Counted from the first letter of the stretch, positions 8,053-17,695 are shown. The stretch is DNA of 64,000 bases from Vagococcus entomophilus (GCF_003987595.1 NZ_NGJZ01000001.1:1116001-1180000), one strand, 5' to 3'. The notes: generated by a model from the letters alone, not told the origin. Program-made: numbers and translations.

Positions 8053-8096
8053 TTACGTAGCGTGCTATGTAATATAAAAATAATATAGCATGCTAT
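8053..8096 (-). promoter_or_regulatory. Paired palindromes, likely MarR operators
   Basis: ATAGCATGCTAT (8085-8096) is a perfect palindrome, and 8053-8072 (TTACGTAGCG/TGCTATGTAA) an imperfect one sharing the TAGC..GCTA core. The TATATTATTTTTATATT stretch between them would hold the -10 for the hydrolase gene on the minus strand. Confidence 0.55.
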
Positions 8097-8317
8097 CTAA
8101 AAAAAGACAATAAAAAGCAAAAACTTTTTTTAAATCTAGTTTGCAGGAAAAAAATGAGTAAAAGTGCTAGTCCGCTCTCAGCTAAATTAGGTTTTAAAAA
8201 CTACATTAGCGGCTTGTATGCTATTTACTTTTCAGACAAGAATCATTGTCTTGATTTATAGCAATTTATCTTTTTATGAATGGTTGTTCGGTAGAAACGC
8301 TTTAAACAAACATAAAA
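8097..8317. other. Intergenic region without a clear gene
   Basis: AT-rich sequence upstream of the hydrolase operon. A 35-codon frame at 8154-8261 (+) has CAGGA seven bases before its ATG, but no family likeness and atypical composition, so it is not called as a gene. Confidence 0.4.
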
Positions 8318-8356
8318 AGACCACATGAGAGTCCTGTTTGGACTCTCATGTGGTCT
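8318..8356 (-). terminator. pgi terminator
   Basis: Perfect 17-base stem AGACCACATGAGAGTCC with loop TGTTT, followed on the minus strand by TTTTATG. Directly downstream of pgi. Confidence 0.85.
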
Positions 8357-8390
8357 CGTTTTATCACGAATCTTCATGTATAACGTTAGT

Positions 8391-9737
8391 TTACAGACGT
8401 TCTTCTAATTCTTTTTGTAATTCTTCAAAACCTGGTTTGCCAAGAAGCGCAAACATGTTTTTCTTGTAGGCTTCTACTCCTGGTTGGTCAAACGGATTGA
8501 TTCCATTGAGGTAACCAGAAACACCACAAGCAATTTCAAAGAAATACATCAAGTAACCCAGTGTATAAGCATCTGTTTCAGGAATGGTTACAACAAAGTT
8601 TGGTACATCTCCATCTGTATGTGCTAAAAGTGTTCCTTGGAATGCTTTTGTATTTACAAAATCAATTTCTTTTCCTTGCAAGTAGCCTAGTCCATCTAAA
8701 TCTTCCTCTAATTCAGGGATTGTCAGTGTATGGCGCGCTTTGTCCACCTTAATCACCGTTTCAAAGATATTACGACGTCCCTCTTGGATGTATTGACCTA
8801 AAGAGTGCAAGTCAGTTGAGAAGTTTGCACTTGACGGATAGATACCTTTTTGATCTTTTCCTTCTGACTCACCAAACAATTGTTTCCACCATTCTGAGAA
8901 GTATTGTAGGCTTGGTTCGTAATTGATTAAAAGTTCCGTAACTTTACCTTTACGATATAACACATTGCGTAACGCTGCATATTGATAGGCTTCATTTTCT
9001 TCTAATTTATCGCTACTGTAAGCAGTACGCGCATCTGCTGCACCTTTCATTAGTGCATCTACATCTGCACCACTTGCTGCAATTGGTAACAATCCTACTG
9101 CAGTTAAGACAGAATAACGTCCACCGACATCATCTGGAATCACAAATGTTTCCCATCCCTCAGCATCTGCTTCGACTTTTACTGCACCTTTTGCTTTATC
9201 TGTTGTGGCATAAATACGTTTGTTTGCTTCTTCTTTGCCATATTTTTTCAATAATAATTCTTTAAAAACACGAAACGCAATTGCTGGCTCTGTTGTCGTC
9301 CCAGATTTTGAAATCACGTTGACTGAGAAATCACGATCGCCAATAATTTGAATCAAATCTGATAAATAAGTAGAGCTAATACTGTTTCCTGCAAAGAAAA
9401 TTTGTGGTGCTTTGCGTTCTTTACCATCTAAAAAGTTATAAAAAGAGTGGTTCAAGAAATCAAGTGCTGCTTTTGCGCCTAAATAAGAGCCTCCAATTCC
9501 AATTACGATTAGAACTTCTGAATCAGCTTGAATTTTTTTAGCAGCGGCTTTGATACGTGCAAATTCTTCTTTGTCATAGTTTGCTGGTAGATCTACCCAT
9601 CCAGTAAAGTCACTACCCGCGCCAGTTCCTTCTCTTAATTCATTATGAGCGGCGGTAACTTGACTTTGCATATACCCTAATTCTTTTTCACCGATAAATT
9701 TTCCGACTTTTGAAAAATCAAACTTTATATGTGACAT
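8391..9737 (-). CDS. pgi: Glucose-6-phosphate isomerase
   Basis: 448 residues, the normal length of the Gram-positive enzyme. It interconverts glucose-6-phosphate and fructose-6-phosphate in glycolysis. Recognisable blocks: [16 protein letters not shown], the SIS-domain serine/threonine cluster [30 protein letters not shown], and the C-terminal [21 protein letters not shown] precedes the ATG. Monocistronic, with its own strong terminator. It also handles glucose-6-phosphate released by ScrB and the GH1 enzyme of this window. Confidence 0.97.
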   Translation of the reverse strand: MSHIKFDFSKVGKFIGEKELGYMQSQVTAAHNELREGTGAGSDFTGWVDLPANYDKEEFARIKAAAKKIQADSEVLIVIGIGGSYLGAKAALDFLNHSFYNFLDGKERKAPQIFFAGNSISSTYLSDLIQIIGDRDFSVNVISKSGTTTEPAIAFRVFKELLLKKYGKEEANKRIYATTDKAKGAVKVEADAEGWETFVIPDDVGGRYSVLTAVGLLPIAASGADVDALMKGAADARTAYSSDKLEENEAYQYAALRNVLYRKGKVTELLINYEPSLQYFSEWWKQLFGESEGKDQKGIYPSSANFSTDLHSLGQYIQEGRRNIFETVIKVDKARHTLTIPELEEDLDGLGYLQGKEIDFVNTKAFQGTLLAHTDGDVPNFVVTIPETDAYTLGYLMYFFEIACGVSGYLNGINPFDQPGVEAYKKNMFALLGKPGFEELQKELEERL

Positions 9738-9922
9738 TTCTATTCCTCCTTGAAAAGGTCTTGGTGTTCCGTTTATACATGTACTACTTTACGTTTTTTC
9801 GATACTTTTTTCAAGTATTCTAGAAAACATTTTCAAGATATTTTTTACTCGCTTCAAAATTCTATTTCTTTCCCTTTGAATTCTATGATAAAATACAAAA
9901 GAATTAAGGGGGAACAAACAAA

Positions 9923-11194
9923 ATGAAATATGATGTGATAGTCATTGGTGCTGGTACAAGTGGGATGATGGCCGCAGTTTCAGCAGCCGAACATGGAGCC
10001 AAAACCTTATTACTTGAAAAAAATAAACGATTAGGAAAAAAATTGTTGCTAACAGGTGGTGGCAGGTGCAACGTAACCAACAATCGGAGTAAAGAAGAAG
10101 TCATTGCGCATATCCCTGGAAATGGAAAATTTTTATTCAGTGCGTTTTCACAGTTTGATAACCACCAAATCATGGCTTTTTTTGAGGAGCATGGCGTACA
10201 TTTGAAAGAAGAAGATCACGGACGAATGTTTCCTGTAAGCAATCGCTCAAAAAGTGTAGTGAATTGTCTCAGCGAACAATTAGAACAACTTCATGTAACG
10301 ATTAAAACAGAAGCTAGTGTCAAAAACATTCTAGCAGAAAATAACCAAATCACAGGGGTTGAGCTAAGTAGTGGTGAAACGTACCAAACTGCATGCCTGA
10401 TTGTTGCTACTGGTGGAAAAACCTATCAACATACTGGTTCAACGGGTGATGGCTACCGTTTTGCCAAAAAGCTGGGTCATACGGTTACCCCTTTATTTGC
10501 GACGGAAGCGCCACTAGTCTCCAATGAACCATTTATTCGAGACAAACAATTACAAGGGCTATCAATGCAAGATGTTAGCCTCAGTATCCTCGGACCAAAG
10601 GAAAAGCCCATTGTCACCCACCAAATGGATTTACTTTTTACTCATTTTGGACTTTCTGGTCCTGCCGCACTTAGATGTAGTATGTTTGTGAACAAACTTT
10701 TGGAATCTGCTAGTGAAGTAACTGCGATTTTAGATGTTTTTCCCGAAAAGGATGCACCAACACTGACACGAGAACTTGAGTTGGTAAAAAAAGAAGGCGC
10801 AAATAAATCTGTCAAAAATGCTCTGAAGTTTTTGTTGCCTGAGCGTTACTTACTTTTCTTACTTGAAAAAGCAACTATTGATGAGAATAAACCCTATAAG
10901 CAGATGGAACCAAAAGAATTAGAAAAATTTGTCACTCTTTTGAAGAACTTTCCAATCAAGATAAATGGGACATGGCCAATTGAAAAATCCTTTGTGACTG
11001 GTGGCGGGATTAGCCTAAAAGAAATCACGCCCAAAACACTAGAAAGTAAAGTCGTAGCAGGCCTATTCTTCACTGGTGAAGTCTTGGACATCAATGGTTA
11101 TACTGGTGGCTACAACATTACAGCAGCCTTTGTCACTGGCTACGTAGCCGGCAAGCATGCTGCCCAGATTGCTGCGTATACAAATTATGACTAA
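9923..11194 (+). CDS. BaiN/HI0933-family flavoprotein
   Basis: 423 residues. N-terminal Rossmann FAD-binding motif GAGTSGMMAAVSAAEHG, then LLEKNKRLGKKLLLTGGGRCNVTNN, characteristic of the HI0933/YhiN/BaiN family, and a C-terminal FTGEVLDINGYTGGYNITAAFVTGYVAG that closes the FAD site. Cytoplasmic, presumably an NAD(P)H-dependent oxidoreductase; physiological substrate unknown in most species. GGGGGA precedes the ATG. A single gene with its own terminator. Confidence 0.88.
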   Translation: MKYDVIVIGAGTSGMMAAVSAAEHGAKTLLLEKNKRLGKKLLLTGGGRCNVTNNRSKEEVIAHIPGNGKFLFSAFSQFDNHQIMAFFEEHGVHLKEEDHGRMFPVSNRSKSVVNCLSEQLEQLHVTIKTEASVKNILAENNQITGVELSSGETYQTACLIVATGGKTYQHTGSTGDGYRFAKKLGHTVTPLFATEAPLVSNEPFIRDKQLQGLSMQDVSLSILGPKEKPIVTHQMDLLFTHFGLSGPAALRCSMFVNKLLESASEVTAILDVFPEKDAPTLTRELELVKKEGANKSVKNALKFLLPERYLLFLLEKATIDENKPYKQMEPKELEKFVTLLKNFPIKINGTWPIEKSFVTGGGISLKEITPKTLESKVVAGLFFTGEVLDINGYTGGYNITAAFVTGYVAGKHAAQIAAYTNYD

Positions 11195-11202
11195 AAAAAG
11201 TA

Positions 11203-11240
11203 CCCCTGACATAACCTTTAAGATATGTCAGGGGCTTTTT
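11203..11240 (+). terminator. Terminator of the flavoprotein gene
   Basis: CCCCTGACATA/TATGTCAGGGG stem (11203-11234) followed by CTTTTT. Confidence 0.85.
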
Positions 11241-11310
11241 ACTATTCAAATACACGGTGGTTAGTAAAAGTGATTTCTCCTATAAGTAAGTAAAATATGA
11301 AGAAAAATTC

Positions 11311-11847
11311 CTATGAATTTCTACTTATCTCTCGAAGTTCATCACTTCTGCCGTCCTCTTTTTTTATTGTTAATGCGGCAAATTTTCCTTTAGAAAGCTG
11401 AATCAAATCCTTTGGAGCTAGCCTGATCTGCATCCCACGTTTTCCAGCCGAAACATAGATGTCCTCTATTTCCTTTGCTTGCTCTGCAATGTAGGTTGGA
11501 AACCTTTTTTTCATGCCAATCGGAGAACAACCTCCTCGAATATATCCCGTAGTTGCTTCTAACTCCTTAAGTGGTAACATCTCCATTTTTTTATTGCCGC
11601 TGACTTTTGCTAAGGCCTTTAAATCTAGTGCCTCATTGCCAGGAATAACAGCGACCACTGGACCAGTCTTATTTCCGACGGTCACCAATGTTTTAAAAAT
11701 TCTTTCTTCTGGCACGCCCAACTTATGTGCAACCGAAATAGCATCAATGTGATCTTCTGACCAAGGAAATTCTGTCTCCTCATAGGGTACTTTTTGCTGT
11801 TCTACCATCCGGATGGCATTTGTTTTTTGTATTTTTTTCTTTGCCAT
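11311..11847 (-). CDS. ybaK: Cys-tRNA(Pro)/Cys-tRNA(Cys) deacylase (YbaK/EbsC)
   Basis: 178 residues from the ATG at 11847; a GTG three codons earlier overlaps the GAGGTGAGG ribosome binding site. The YbaK fold hydrolyses Cys mis-attached to tRNA-Pro by prolyl-tRNA synthetase. Family marks are DAISVAHKLGVPEERIFKTL, the TLV/VIPGNEALDLKALAKVSG block with a conserved lysine, and GYIRGGCSPIGMKK. Monocistronic. In enterococci the orthologue is often named EbsC. Confidence 0.88.
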   Translation of the reverse strand: MAKKKIQKTNAIRMVEQQKVPYEETEFPWSEDHIDAISVAHKLGVPEERIFKTLVTVGNKTGPVVAVIPGNEALDLKALAKVSGNKKMEMLPLKELEATTGYIRGGCSPIGMKKRFPTYIAEQAKEIEDIYVSAGKRGMQIRLAPKDLIQLSKGKFAALTIKKEDGRSDELREISRNS

Positions 11848-11984
11848 ATCCCTCACCTCATTCTTATTTTAGCACAAGAATCCTTTCTTCAAAACAATGG
11901 ATAGAGCAAAAGGGTTATCAGTTGCTCAATTTTTACAATAGTTTTAGAATAGGGTCGTAGTTAATTATTGAGGAGGTTTTTGTA

Positions 11985-13025
11985 ATGGGAAAGAAACGTA
12001 TTTCAAGAGGTAAATTTGAAAAAATGCAACAATTATCAAATAACGACGGTGTCATTGCAGCACTTGCTATTGACCAACGTGGCTCGATGGTCAAAATGAT
12101 GGAAACGGCAGTTGGCCCTGACAAGTACTCTGTGGATATGGTATATGAATTTAAAGAATTAGTCTCAGAAGAGTTGACTAAATATGTAAGTGCGATTTTA
12201 TTAGACGAACAATACGGGTTTAAAGGTATGGCAGCGAAAAATCCTAATTCTGGTTTGATTATGTCTTATGAAAAAACCGGTTACGATGTTTCAACACCAG
12301 GACGTTTGCCTGAATTGTTACCAGATGAATCTTGTCAACGCTTACTTAAAAAAGGCGCAGATGCAGCAAAAGTCTTGGTTTACTATAATCCTGATGAACC
12401 AAAAGAAATTTTAGAGAAAAAGCATGCTTTTCTTGAAAGACTAGGCGACGAAGCTCGTACAGCTGATATCCCAGTATTTGTCGAACCAATTGTCTATGAT
12501 AATGAGATTACAGATGATCATAGTCCAGAGTTTGCAAAAATTAAACCTAAAAAAGTAATTGATACCATCAAGGAATTTACCAAAGACAAATATCATATTG
12601 ATGTATTAAAAGTAGAAGTTCCTGTGCTTTTCAAATATGTGGAAGGCTATACAGAAAACGGAGATCCAGCTGTTTATACACAAGAAGAAGCGGCTGCTTA
12701 TTTTAAAGAAGCAAGTGATGCAGCAACACGTCCCTTCATTTATCTAAGTGCAGGTGTTCCAACCAAAACATTTCAAGATGAACTAAAATTTGCCGCAAAA
12801 CATGGTGCAAAATATAGTGGTATTCTTGGTGGTCGTGCTACATGGCGTGAAGGTGTCCCTGCATACGCTAAAGGCGGGAAAGAAGAATTAGTTCGCTGGT
12901 TAGATACAAAAGGAAAAGAAAATGTAGATGCTCTTAATGATATTCTTAAAGGTGCTACCCCTTGGTATGAAGCATACGGTGGTTTAGATAATATTGAAGT
13001 ATTTGATTTAAATACAGCAGAATAA
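11985..13025 (+). CDS. lacD: Tagatose 1,6-diphosphate aldolase
   Basis: 346 residues, class I aldolase of the LacD family that splits tagatose-1,6-bisphosphate to DHAP and glyceraldehyde-3-phosphate. Marks: AALAIDQRGSM, DEQYGFKG, the lysine region DVLKVEVPVLFKYVEG, and SGILGGRATWREGVP. GAGGAGG sits upstream. Unusually it stands alone: no lacA, lacB, lacC or lactose/galactose PTS genes lie nearby, so here it may serve as a general tagatose/fructose-bisphosphate aldolase or belong to a split pathway. Confidence 0.9.
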   Translation: MGKKRISRGKFEKMQQLSNNDGVIAALAIDQRGSMVKMMETAVGPDKYSVDMVYEFKELVSEELTKYVSAILLDEQYGFKGMAAKNPNSGLIMSYEKTGYDVSTPGRLPELLPDESCQRLLKKGADAAKVLVYYNPDEPKEILEKKHAFLERLGDEARTADIPVFVEPIVYDNEITDDHSPEFAKIKPKKVIDTIKEFTKDKYHIDVLKVEVPVLFKYVEGYTENGDPAVYTQEEAAAYFKEASDAATRPFIYLSAGVPTKTFQDELKFAAKHGAKYSGILGGRATWREGVPAYAKGGKEELVRWLDTKGKENVDALNDILKGATPWYEAYGGLDNIEVFDLNTAE

Positions 13026-13040
13026 TCAAAAAAAAACAAA

Positions 13041-13076
13041 AGCAGCGAACCGTTAGGCTAAGGTTCGCTGCTTTTT
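13041..13076. terminator. Bidirectional terminator (lacD/aroD)
   Basis: AGCAGCGAACC/GGTTCGCTGCT 11-base stem, A-run before and T-run after, between convergent lacD and aroD. Confidence 0.85.
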
Positions 13077-13815
13077 ACTGTTCCAAACATTCAAGTGCTT
13101 GCTTGAGGGCTTCAATTGGTAGCTGTCCTGGTGCTGAAGCTTGATTGAGCGAGCCAAAAGTTAGCGCAGAACCAAAGAGTTCTCCACTAATACGGCTAAT
13201 GACCCCTAGCGACCCCATTGCCATTGTCACAAGCGGAACTTGCACCTCGTTTTTGAGTTCATTGGTCGCTTCCAGCAAACGGAGTACATCGCCACTATTT
13301 TGTGGCATAACAGCTATTTTACAAATATCTGCGCCTAACTTTTCCATCAAGAGAAGGCGCGACTGAATGACCTCTTTGGACGGAGTCTGATCAAAATCAT
13401 GATTACTCATTACCACTTTTGTTCCAGTCATTTGGGCAAGTTTTACTAATCGGTCACGGACCTCATCCGAAATAAAAAGTTCAATATCTAACAAATCTGC
13501 ACAATTTGTTGCCAGAATTGATGACATTAGTTGTTCGTACTCTTTTTCAGAAAAAGGCGTATGGCCTCCTTCTTTTTGGGTACGAAAGGTTGCTAAGATA
13601 GGCGTATGATTAAGGGCTATCCGCATCTTTTTTAATAGCACATCGGCTTGGTTAAAATCATTTAAAAAATCCATTCGCCACTCAACCATATCGACAGGCT
13701 TTTCTTTCATTTCGGCTATTTGTTGCATGATTTCTGTTTCATCTTGAGCAACTATTGGTACACATATTTTGGGCCTACCGCTCCCTATCACTAGGTTCCG
13801 TACAGAAATTGCCAT
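13075..13815 (-). CDS. aroD: Type I 3-dehydroquinate dehydratase
   Basis: 246 residues. Third step of the shikimate pathway (3-dehydroquinate to 3-dehydroshikimate) through a Schiff base. The active-site lysine is in ADICKIAVMPQ, the catalytic histidine in VVMSNHDFDQTP, and substrate contacts in EWRMDF near the N terminus and MAMGSLGVISRISGELFGSALTFG written here as blocks MAMGSLG and ISGELFGS. It is separated from the rest of an aro operon; the upstream methyltransferase gene ends 24 bases before it, so both may be co-transcribed. Confidence 0.93.
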   Translation of the reverse strand: MAISVRNLVIGSGRPKICVPIVAQDETEIMQQIAEMKEKPVDMVEWRMDFLNDFNQADVLLKKMRIALNHTPILATFRTQKEGGHTPFSEKEYEQLMSSILATNCADLLDIELFISDEVRDRLVKLAQMTGTKVVMSNHDFDQTPSKEVIQSRLLLMEKLGADICKIAVMPQNSGDVLRLLEATNELKNEVQVPLVTMAMGSLGVISRISGELFGSALTFGSLNQASAPGQLPIEALKQALECLEQ

Positions 13816-13839
13816 TCCTTCACCTACTTTTCTTACTTT

Positions 13840-15021
13840 TTAGTCGTCCAACTTATAAAGAAATACCTTTAGATAATTGCCTTCTGGAAAAGAGCTTGCT
13901 ACTTTAAAATCAGCTGGAAGTTGAAAGTGTTCTACCAAACGATACACACGTTGCTTAGACTTTAAAGCCTCTTCAATCATTTTTTTAAATTTAGACTCTG
14001 AAACATTGGCTGCATTTGTCGAAGCGATTAAATAGCCTTCTCTTGCAATTAATGGCTCAACTTCGCCAACTAGCTCGCCATAATTTTTGGCAACGGAGAA
14101 AGTATGCTTCTTACTTCTTGCAAAACTTGGTGGATCTAGTAAAACACAGTCGAAACTCTTGCCTTTTTTCTTTGCATAACGGAAATAGTTAAACACATCC
14201 ATCACAATGATGTCATGATTGTCAAGCGGAAGTTGATTGACTGAGAATTGCTCTTTCGTTTTTTCCAAGCTTCTTTTGGCCAAGTCCACACTAGTGGTTC
14301 CAAGCGCTCCGCCCATTGCTGCTGCTACTGAAAAAGCACCAGTATAGCTAAATGTATTGAGCAGCGTTTTACCTGCTAAAAAACCGTTGACAAGTTTCCC
14401 ACGGACTTCTTTTTGATCTAAAAAGATGCCCGTCATCCACCCCTCGTTTAAATAAGTTGCAAATGCAACGCCATTTTCGTAAATAACTAACGGCTCTGGT
14501 GCCTCCTTTCCACAAACATGTTCCGTTGCAAGCTTTGTGTCATGTGGAAACCGAATTTTTTCGTAAATCCCCTCAATTTTCAAATCAGTCAGTCCAATAG
14601 CCGCCAATAATTGCGCTTTTTCTTGGTAAACAAATTGATTGTACCAAGAAACGACTAAAAATCCTGCATAAAAATCAATTGTCACCCCGCCTAGGCCGTC
14701 CCCTTCTCCATTAAATAGACGAAAAGCAGTCGTTCCTTCATCATGGAAATAAGCCGAACGCTTGTGAAACGCCGATTGAAAGAGCCTTGCTAACTCATGC
14801 TTGGTCCATTGAAATTTTGGAGCATTAAACACCCATCCAATACCTTTATTCTGGGCGCTTAAATAACCAGTCCCAATAATTTCATTTTTGTTTGAGCAAA
14901 ATTGCACGAGCTGATCTTGTTCAGATTGTGTGATTGGGATGGCTAAGTCTTGTTCTTTGACTAAAGGATAGCCATTTTTCAATTTTTTTACTGCTTGTTG
15001 TTTTAAGTTTACTTGTTTCAT
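13840..15021 (-). CDS. Class I SAM-dependent rRNA methyltransferase (RlmI/RlmK-like)
   Basis: 393 residues. N-terminal PUA-like RNA-binding region (residues about 1-75: LVKEQDLAIP, GTGYLSAQNKGIGWVF), a middle domain (EGDGLGGVTIDFY) and a C-terminal Rossmann methyltransferase with KTLLNTFSYTGAFSVAAA (SAM motif I) and the catalytic-type motif LLDPPSFARSKK. This order is that of COG1092 enzymes that make m5C in 23S rRNA. The exact base is not deducible. Weak ribosome binding site; start kept because the PUA domain begins there. Confidence 0.85.
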   Translation of the reverse strand: MKQVNLKQQAVKKLKNGYPLVKEQDLAIPITQSEQDQLVQFCSNKNEIIGTGYLSAQNKGIGWVFNAPKFQWTKHELARLFQSAFHKRSAYFHDEGTTAFRLFNGEGDGLGGVTIDFYAGFLVVSWYNQFVYQEKAQLLAAIGLTDLKIEGIYEKIRFPHDTKLATEHVCGKEAPEPLVIYENGVAFATYLNEGWMTGIFLDQKEVRGKLVNGFLAGKTLLNTFSYTGAFSVAAAMGGALGTTSVDLAKRSLEKTKEQFSVNQLPLDNHDIIVMDVFNYFRYAKKKGKSFDCVLLDPPSFARSKKHTFSVAKNYGELVGEVEPLIAREGYLIASTNAANVSESKFKKMIEEALKSKQRVYRLVEHFQLPADFKVASSFPEGNYLKVFLYKLDD

Positions 15022-15161
15022 AGTACGCTCATTTCTTAGTTTCTGTTTCTTCTATTATACTTGATTTCCTTGTAAATTGTAGTCTTTCTGACCAAATTTT
15101 CTGTATTAGTAAAACAGTTGACAGATGATTTAGGCTTGTGCTATTATCAACACAACATTAA

Positions 15162-15358
15162 CGGAAACGAGGGATCTTGCATTGATTAAATAAGTCATCT
15201 ACTGAAGCTGCATGAAGACCATACCTATATTGACTCTTAGGGATTGGTGTGCAGATTTTGAGGATGGACTTGTCTTTTCAGTGAAAGGTCTCTTTTTGTG
15301 CACTTTTTACGGCTCTTCCTCCTCAAAATAACTCTTGTCTTTGATACGGAGGTCGAAT
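15162..15358 (+). promoter_or_regulatory. Leader of the Lsa-type ABC-F gene with a 3-codon uORF
   Basis: A long leader follows the promoter TTGACA (15118-15123)/GTGCTATTAT. A tiny frame TTG-ATT-AAA-TAA (15182-15193) has CGAGGGA seven bases upstream. Downstream, ATTTTGAGGA (15255-15264) can pair perfectly with TCCTCAAAAT (15320-15329), enclosing a weaker hairpin and a T5 run near 15290. Such leaders (short uORF plus alternative hairpins) control antibiotic-inducible ABC-F genes by ribosome-mediated attenuation; that role here is inference. Confidence 0.5.
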
Positions 15359-16858
15359 ATGTCTACAATAAAAATACAACACTTAACATTTGGTTTTGAT
15401 GCGCAAGAAGGATTACTTTTTGATCAAACCTCTTTGAATTTAGATGAATCTTGGAAATTAGGCTTGATTGGACGAAATGGGCGAGGAAAAACTACATTCC
15501 TCCAGTTACTTATGGGAAAACTGCCCCATACTGGTAGCATTCAGCATAAAGCAAATTTTGTTTACTTTCCTCAAACGATTCAAGATAAACAGGCCTTGAC
15601 TCATGAAGTTTTAACTGAAATCAGTGTCTTTGAGGAGTGGAAGCTCAAACGTGAGATGAACGGGCTTCAGCTCTCTTGGGAACTACTTTGGCAACCATTT
15701 GCGACACTTTCTGGTGGAGAACAAACCAAACTCTTACTTGCACTTTTGTTTACAGATGATACCCGCTTTCCTTTACTAGATGAACCGACCAACCATCTAG
15801 ATATCCCTTCTAGAAAACAGGTAGCGACTTATCTAAAAAACAAGAAACAAGGCTTTATCGTCGTTAGCCATGACCGTCAGTTTATTGACGAAGTGGTTAA
15901 TCACATCTTAGCCATTGAAAAAACGCAACTGCTACTTTATCAAGGAAATTTTACAACCTATGAACAGGAAAAGCAAAACAAAGACACTTTTGAAGTAGAG
16001 CAAAATAAAAAGATTGCAAAAGAAATTACCCGCTTAAAAAGCTCTAGGATTGAAAAATCCAACTGGGCAATTTCAAGAGAAGCCGATAATCACGGCAATC
16101 CCACTATCAAAGGTAGTGGAGGTACTGGGCACGATGGATTCGTTAGTGCCAAAGCGAAACGAATGATGAAGCGTTCGAAAGCAATTAGTGGTCGTATTGA
16201 AAAGCAAATCGCAGAAAAAGAACAGCTGTTAAAAAACATTGAGTATCTTGAGCCCTTGGTGATGGATTTTCGTCCCTCACATAAAGAGCGATTAGTCTCT
16301 GCTGAAAATTTAACCCTTTCATATGATGAAAAACAATTGTTTCTACCGGTGAGCTTCACTTTGGAAAAAGGCGAGCGATTGGCGATTATCGGTGCAAATG
16401 GATCGGGTAAATCAAGTCTGATTCAACAATTATCCGGTCACTTCACCGGAAAAAGCAGTGGCAACTGTCACTTAGCCAGTTCTCTTAGTATCAGTTGCGT
16501 CAGACAAAATTACGAAGACAACTTGGGGACACTTCCCGATTTTGCTAAAAAAAATAAAATTGACTATCAAGTATTTTTGATGAATTTAAAAAAATTAGGC
16601 ATGGAACGAACTGTTTTTGAGCAAAAGATTGAACAAATGAGTATGGGCCAACGCAAAAAAGTGGAATTAGCAAAATCACTATCCACTCCTGCTGAACTCT
16701 ACATTTGGGATGAACCACTGAATTATTTAGATCTTTTCAACCACAAGCAATTGGAAGCATTGCTCCATGATGTCAAACCATCAATGATTTTTGTCGAACA
16801 TGACCCGACTTTTGTCTCTCGAGTTGCCACAAAAACCGTTTTACTTACACAAGATTAA
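15359..16858 (+). CDS. Lsa-type ABC-F ribosomal protection protein
   Basis: 499 residues from the ATG at 15359 behind CGGAGG (an in-frame start at 15335 lies before it). Two ABC domains without membrane segments: Walker A GRNGRGKTT and GANGSGKSS, signatures LSGGEQTKLLLALLF and MSMGQRKKVELAKSL, Walker B LLDEPTNHLD and IWDEPLNYLD. A linker of about 100 residues (ARD; IEKSNWAISREADNHGN, SAKAKRMMKRSK) lies between. Sequence and length closely follow Lsa(A) of Enterococcus faecalis, which displaces lincosamides, streptogramin A and pleuromutilins from the ribosome. Resistance spectrum here is inferred. Leader-regulated and monocistronic. Confidence 0.88.
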   Translation: MSTIKIQHLTFGFDAQEGLLFDQTSLNLDESWKLGLIGRNGRGKTTFLQLLMGKLPHTGSIQHKANFVYFPQTIQDKQALTHEVLTEISVFEEWKLKREMNGLQLSWELLWQPFATLSGGEQTKLLLALLFTDDTRFPLLDEPTNHLDIPSRKQVATYLKNKKQGFIVVSHDRQFIDEVVNHILAIEKTQLLLYQGNFTTYEQEKQNKDTFEVEQNKKIAKEITRLKSSRIEKSNWAISREADNHGNPTIKGSGGTGHDGFVSAKAKRMMKRSKAISGRIEKQIAEKEQLLKNIEYLEPLVMDFRPSHKERLVSAENLTLSYDEKQLFLPVSFTLEKGERLAIIGANGSGKSSLIQQLSGHFTGKSSGNCHLASSLSISCVRQNYEDNLGTLPDFAKKNKIDYQVFLMNLKKLGMERTVFEQKIEQMSMGQRKKVELAKSLSTPAELYIWDEPLNYLDLFNHKQLEALLHDVKPSMIFVEHDPTFVSRVATKTVLLTQD

Positions 16859-16945
16859 AGATCACAATACCCTTGCAATGTTTTTGCATTTACTTGTTTT
16901 CTTTCGTTTCCTAACTTTTTCAGATTTTTTCTGTGCCATTTATCA

Positions 16946-17695
16946 CTATTTATGCCAATCTAATTTTGGTCCACTGATTTCAAGTTTCATGGTTTCGGGG
17001 TTGATTTTCCCCACCACTCCATCAGATTGAAGCAGTTCAAAAATGAATGTCGCCATTTGTTCTGGCGTATGGTAGTGTTCATAACTTTCTTTGTAAGAAA
17101 ACGTTTCACTACCAAGACTCGTCTTGGCAAAATTCGTTTCGGTTGCATAAGGTGCAATAACTTTTACTTGAAGAGGAAGGCCTTTCTTTTTTAATTCTAA
17201 CGCAAGTCCTTCAGTAAAGGCAGCCACAAACTGTTTACTTGCGGCATATAAAACGGCTCTAGTGTTTAATTCATATCCAGCAGTCGAAGAGACATTCAAT
17301 AATTGCTTTTCGCTATCCGCTTGATATTTTTGAGCAAACCAAACCGATAATTTTACTAAATTGGTTACATCTAAATCAATCATTTTTACGATTTTGCCTG
17401 GATCAGTACTTAAAATATCTCCTGCAATGCCAAAACCAGCATTGTTGATAAAGTAATCAAGAGGATATCGATCCAATTCTTGAATAAGTTGCTGGACTTC
17501 TTGACTGTCTGAAAGATCACTAGCAAAAACTTTTATGTCTAAGCTTGGGTCTTTTTCTAAAATATTATTTTTTAATGCGGTTAACTTTTCATCATTTCGG
17601 GCAATTAAGATTAGGTTATGTTTTTTTTGTGCCAGTTTCCAAGCTGTAGCATATCCTATACCTGAACTTGCTCCTGTAATCACGCTGTAATTCAT
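16946..17695 (-). CDS. Short-chain dehydrogenase/reductase
   Basis: 249 residues, classical SDR. Cofactor motif TGASSGIG at 7-14, the NNAG motif in YFINNAGFG, catalytic Ser in NVSSTAGYE and YxxxK as YAASK. The Arg/Asp pattern after strand 2 (LIARNDEKL) favours NADP(H). Substrate unknown. It is transcribed away from a WYL-domain regulator 206 bases upstream, which may control it. Confidence 0.85.
   Translation of the reverse strand: MNYSVITGASSGIGYATAWKLAQKKHNLILIARNDEKLTALKNNILEKDPSLDIKVFASDLSDSQEVQQLIQELDRYPLDYFINNAGFGIAGDILSTDPGKIVKMIDLDVTNLVKLSVWFAQKYQADSEKQLLNVSSTAGYELNTRAVLYAASKQFVAAFTEGLALELKKKGLPLQVKVIAPYATETNFAKTSLGSETFSYKESYEHYHTPEQMATFIFELLQSDGVVGKINPETMKLEISGPKLDWHK

Noticed and set aside
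8154-8261. 35-codon frame with an AGGA-like SD
   Set aside because: No similarity pattern, isolated, and supported only by a weak SD.
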